Shown here one piece after another: positions 63,038 through 64,000 of a stretch of DNA of 64,000 nt. Position 1 is the first letter of the stretch, and each line of letters starts with the position of its first letter. The DNA is taken from the NCBI GenBank assembly GCA_026413225.1, contig CM048591.1, forward strand, positions 38,037,803 through 38,101,802, written 5' to 3'. This stretch comes from Otis tarda. Lineage: Eukaryota > Chordata > Aves > Otidiformes > Otididae. Made by a program: the position numbers and the translations under genes. The notes beneath the pieces were generated by a model. It was not told the DNA's origin. It did no database searches and was given only the letters and a program-made list of their open reading frames with translations.

Positions 63038-63634
63038 TCCTGAGTAGCTATGGTGACCTCCAGTGATCACTGTCAGGTTAACTGACTTTCATGTTAACCT
63101 CAAAAGACCCCAGGCAGGTGCTAGGATCTCATGTTCACCTCAGATAACACTTAGAGCCTCTAACTATATCTCAGGTTGATTTCAAATGACCTCTAAGAAG
63201 CAAATGCAGGCTGATGATTGACCTTAAGTGACCCCCAAATAGGTAAGTGGATCTTACTTGGTGTCAAATTATTCCAGATTGCAAAAAGCAGGCCCATTTG
63301 GCCTGAAATTACTTTTAGGTAGCTAAATGGATCTCAGGTTTACTTCAAATGACTCCTAGGCAGCACACAAGGACTTGATCCCCTTGTCAACAGGTTGCAT
63401 CTCAAGTTAACCTCAGATGACCCCTGGACAAAATATAAGGGCTGTTTTCACCTTGAGTTGATACTAAGGTAGATGTCAGATTACTCCTGTGATATCCACT
63501 GGATTTAAATTAGACTTTAAACGACCTGCTAAGCACGAAATAAAGGCTGTGATTGACCTCACATGACTCCTTGCATAGATAATTGGCTCTGAGGTTGACT
63601 TGACATGACCTCAGGTCAGGCAATGAGAGCTGAT

Positions 63635-63650
63635 TGACCTTCAATGACCT
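63635..63650 (-). promoter_or_regulatory. Second perfect DR4 element
   Basis: TGACCTTCAATGACCT: again two perfect half-sites with a 4-bp spacer. Just upstream, TGACCTCAGGTCA at about 63606-63618 is an everted pair of half-sites with a 1-bp spacer. Confidence 0.4.
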
Positions 63651-63744
63651 CTGTGCAGCTAATTGCATCTCACACTGACCTCAGATAATCTCTGTACAGC
63701 AAATGATAGTCAGGACTGTCCTCAACTCATATAAACGTAGGTTA

Positions 63745-64000
63745 GCTCGGTTTGTAAGTAGCCTCTGAAGTTCATCTAGTCCATTCTCTGCACAAAGCAG
63801 TTAAAATTAGTTGTAATCATGTTGTTCATGCCCTTTCCCAAGTGACTTTTGGGTTTTTTTCCAACAAAGTAGATTCCAGAACTTTTCTTGGCTACCTGTT
63901 CCAGTTTTGATTACTCTTGCTTCTTCCTTTAAAAAGGTTTCCATGTATCTAATTGCAATTTCCTTTGTTTCAACCTGTGTTCAGTGCACCTCTTGCACTG
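63745..64000 (-). mobile_element. Old CR1 LINE relic at the window edge
   Basis: GTTCATCTAGTCCATTCTCT near 63772, TACCTGTTCCAGTTTTGATT near 63893 and TTTAAAAAGGTTTCCATGT follow the order of a reversed, diverged CR1 3' end. It continues beyond the window. Confidence 0.6.

Larger units (their letters stand above)
61240..63735. repeat. Degenerate tandem array of TGACCTCA-NATGACC units
   Basis: About 2.5 kb made of units near 40 bp, clearest from 62.05 kb on and more decayed to the left. Each unit carries a core such as TTGACCTCAAATGACCCC. Two unit types tend to alternate: one followed by TAGGCACnAAnnAAGGCTG-like sequence, the other preceded by TAATTGGATCTCAGGT-like sequence, giving a dimer near 80 bp. 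TGACCTCA occurs exactly at least a dozen times. The reverse strand reads AGGTCA half-sites 4 bp apart. No open reading frame is present. Confidence 0.9.

Noticed and set aside
61240-63735. CRISPR-like array
   Set aside because: Units are degenerate and contiguous, with no constant repeat and unique spacers, and the genome is vertebrate.

Overview
The window is vertebrate nuclear DNA, almost certainly from a bird. It is AT-rich, its one gene is split into many small exons with GT/AG introns, and the interspersed repeats are mainly CR1 LINEs (3' ends carrying the ATTCTATG-type tail) plus retroviral LTRs, with a few ancient MIR and CR1/L3-type relics.

The only protein-coding gene I can support is TRPM6, on the + strand, from 1344 to the stop codon at 56457. 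It encodes the Mg2+-permeable TRP channel fused to an alpha-kinase. Thirty coding exons are present. They correspond to human exons 10-39, assigned from exon phases, from the large exon 26 and from human exon boundaries as I remember them. They join without a frameshift or premature stop into 1644 codons plus a stop. Exons 1-9 (roughly the first 380-400 residues) lie upstream of the window. The call is TRPM6 rather than TRPM7 because the kinase region carries TRPM6-type residues (for example [17 protein letters not shown] and IYTFNQVKP). In evidence fields, 'window residue 1' is the first codon of exon 10.

Layout: 1-1343 is intron 9, with a CR1 interrupted by a 118-bp LTR-like element. 1344-18411 codes the cytosolic melastatin homology region and the linker to the membrane. 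18412-24870 codes S1-S6 and the pore. 26704-32075 codes the TRP helix, the coiled coil and the large Ser-rich exon 26. 32792-43136 holds seven small linker exons (27-33). 45472-56457 codes the alpha-kinase. Intron 37 carries two about 97%-similar LTRs in opposite orientation. 56458 to about 58.97-59.76 kb is the probable 3' UTR.

After the gene, about 61.24-63.73 kb is a degenerate tandem array with a basic unit near 40 bp. Its core, TGACCTCA-NATGACC, spells direct repeats of the nuclear-receptor half-site AGGTCA with 4-bp spacing on the other strand. I regard this array as the most unusual structure in the window. In human the neighbouring gene in this direction is RORB, and this human 9q21 segment is Z-linked in chicken; both are background knowledge and not visible here. 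A second point of interest is a possible kinase-less TRPM6 transcript: exon 26 reads through its weak donor to a stop and then an AATAAA signal.
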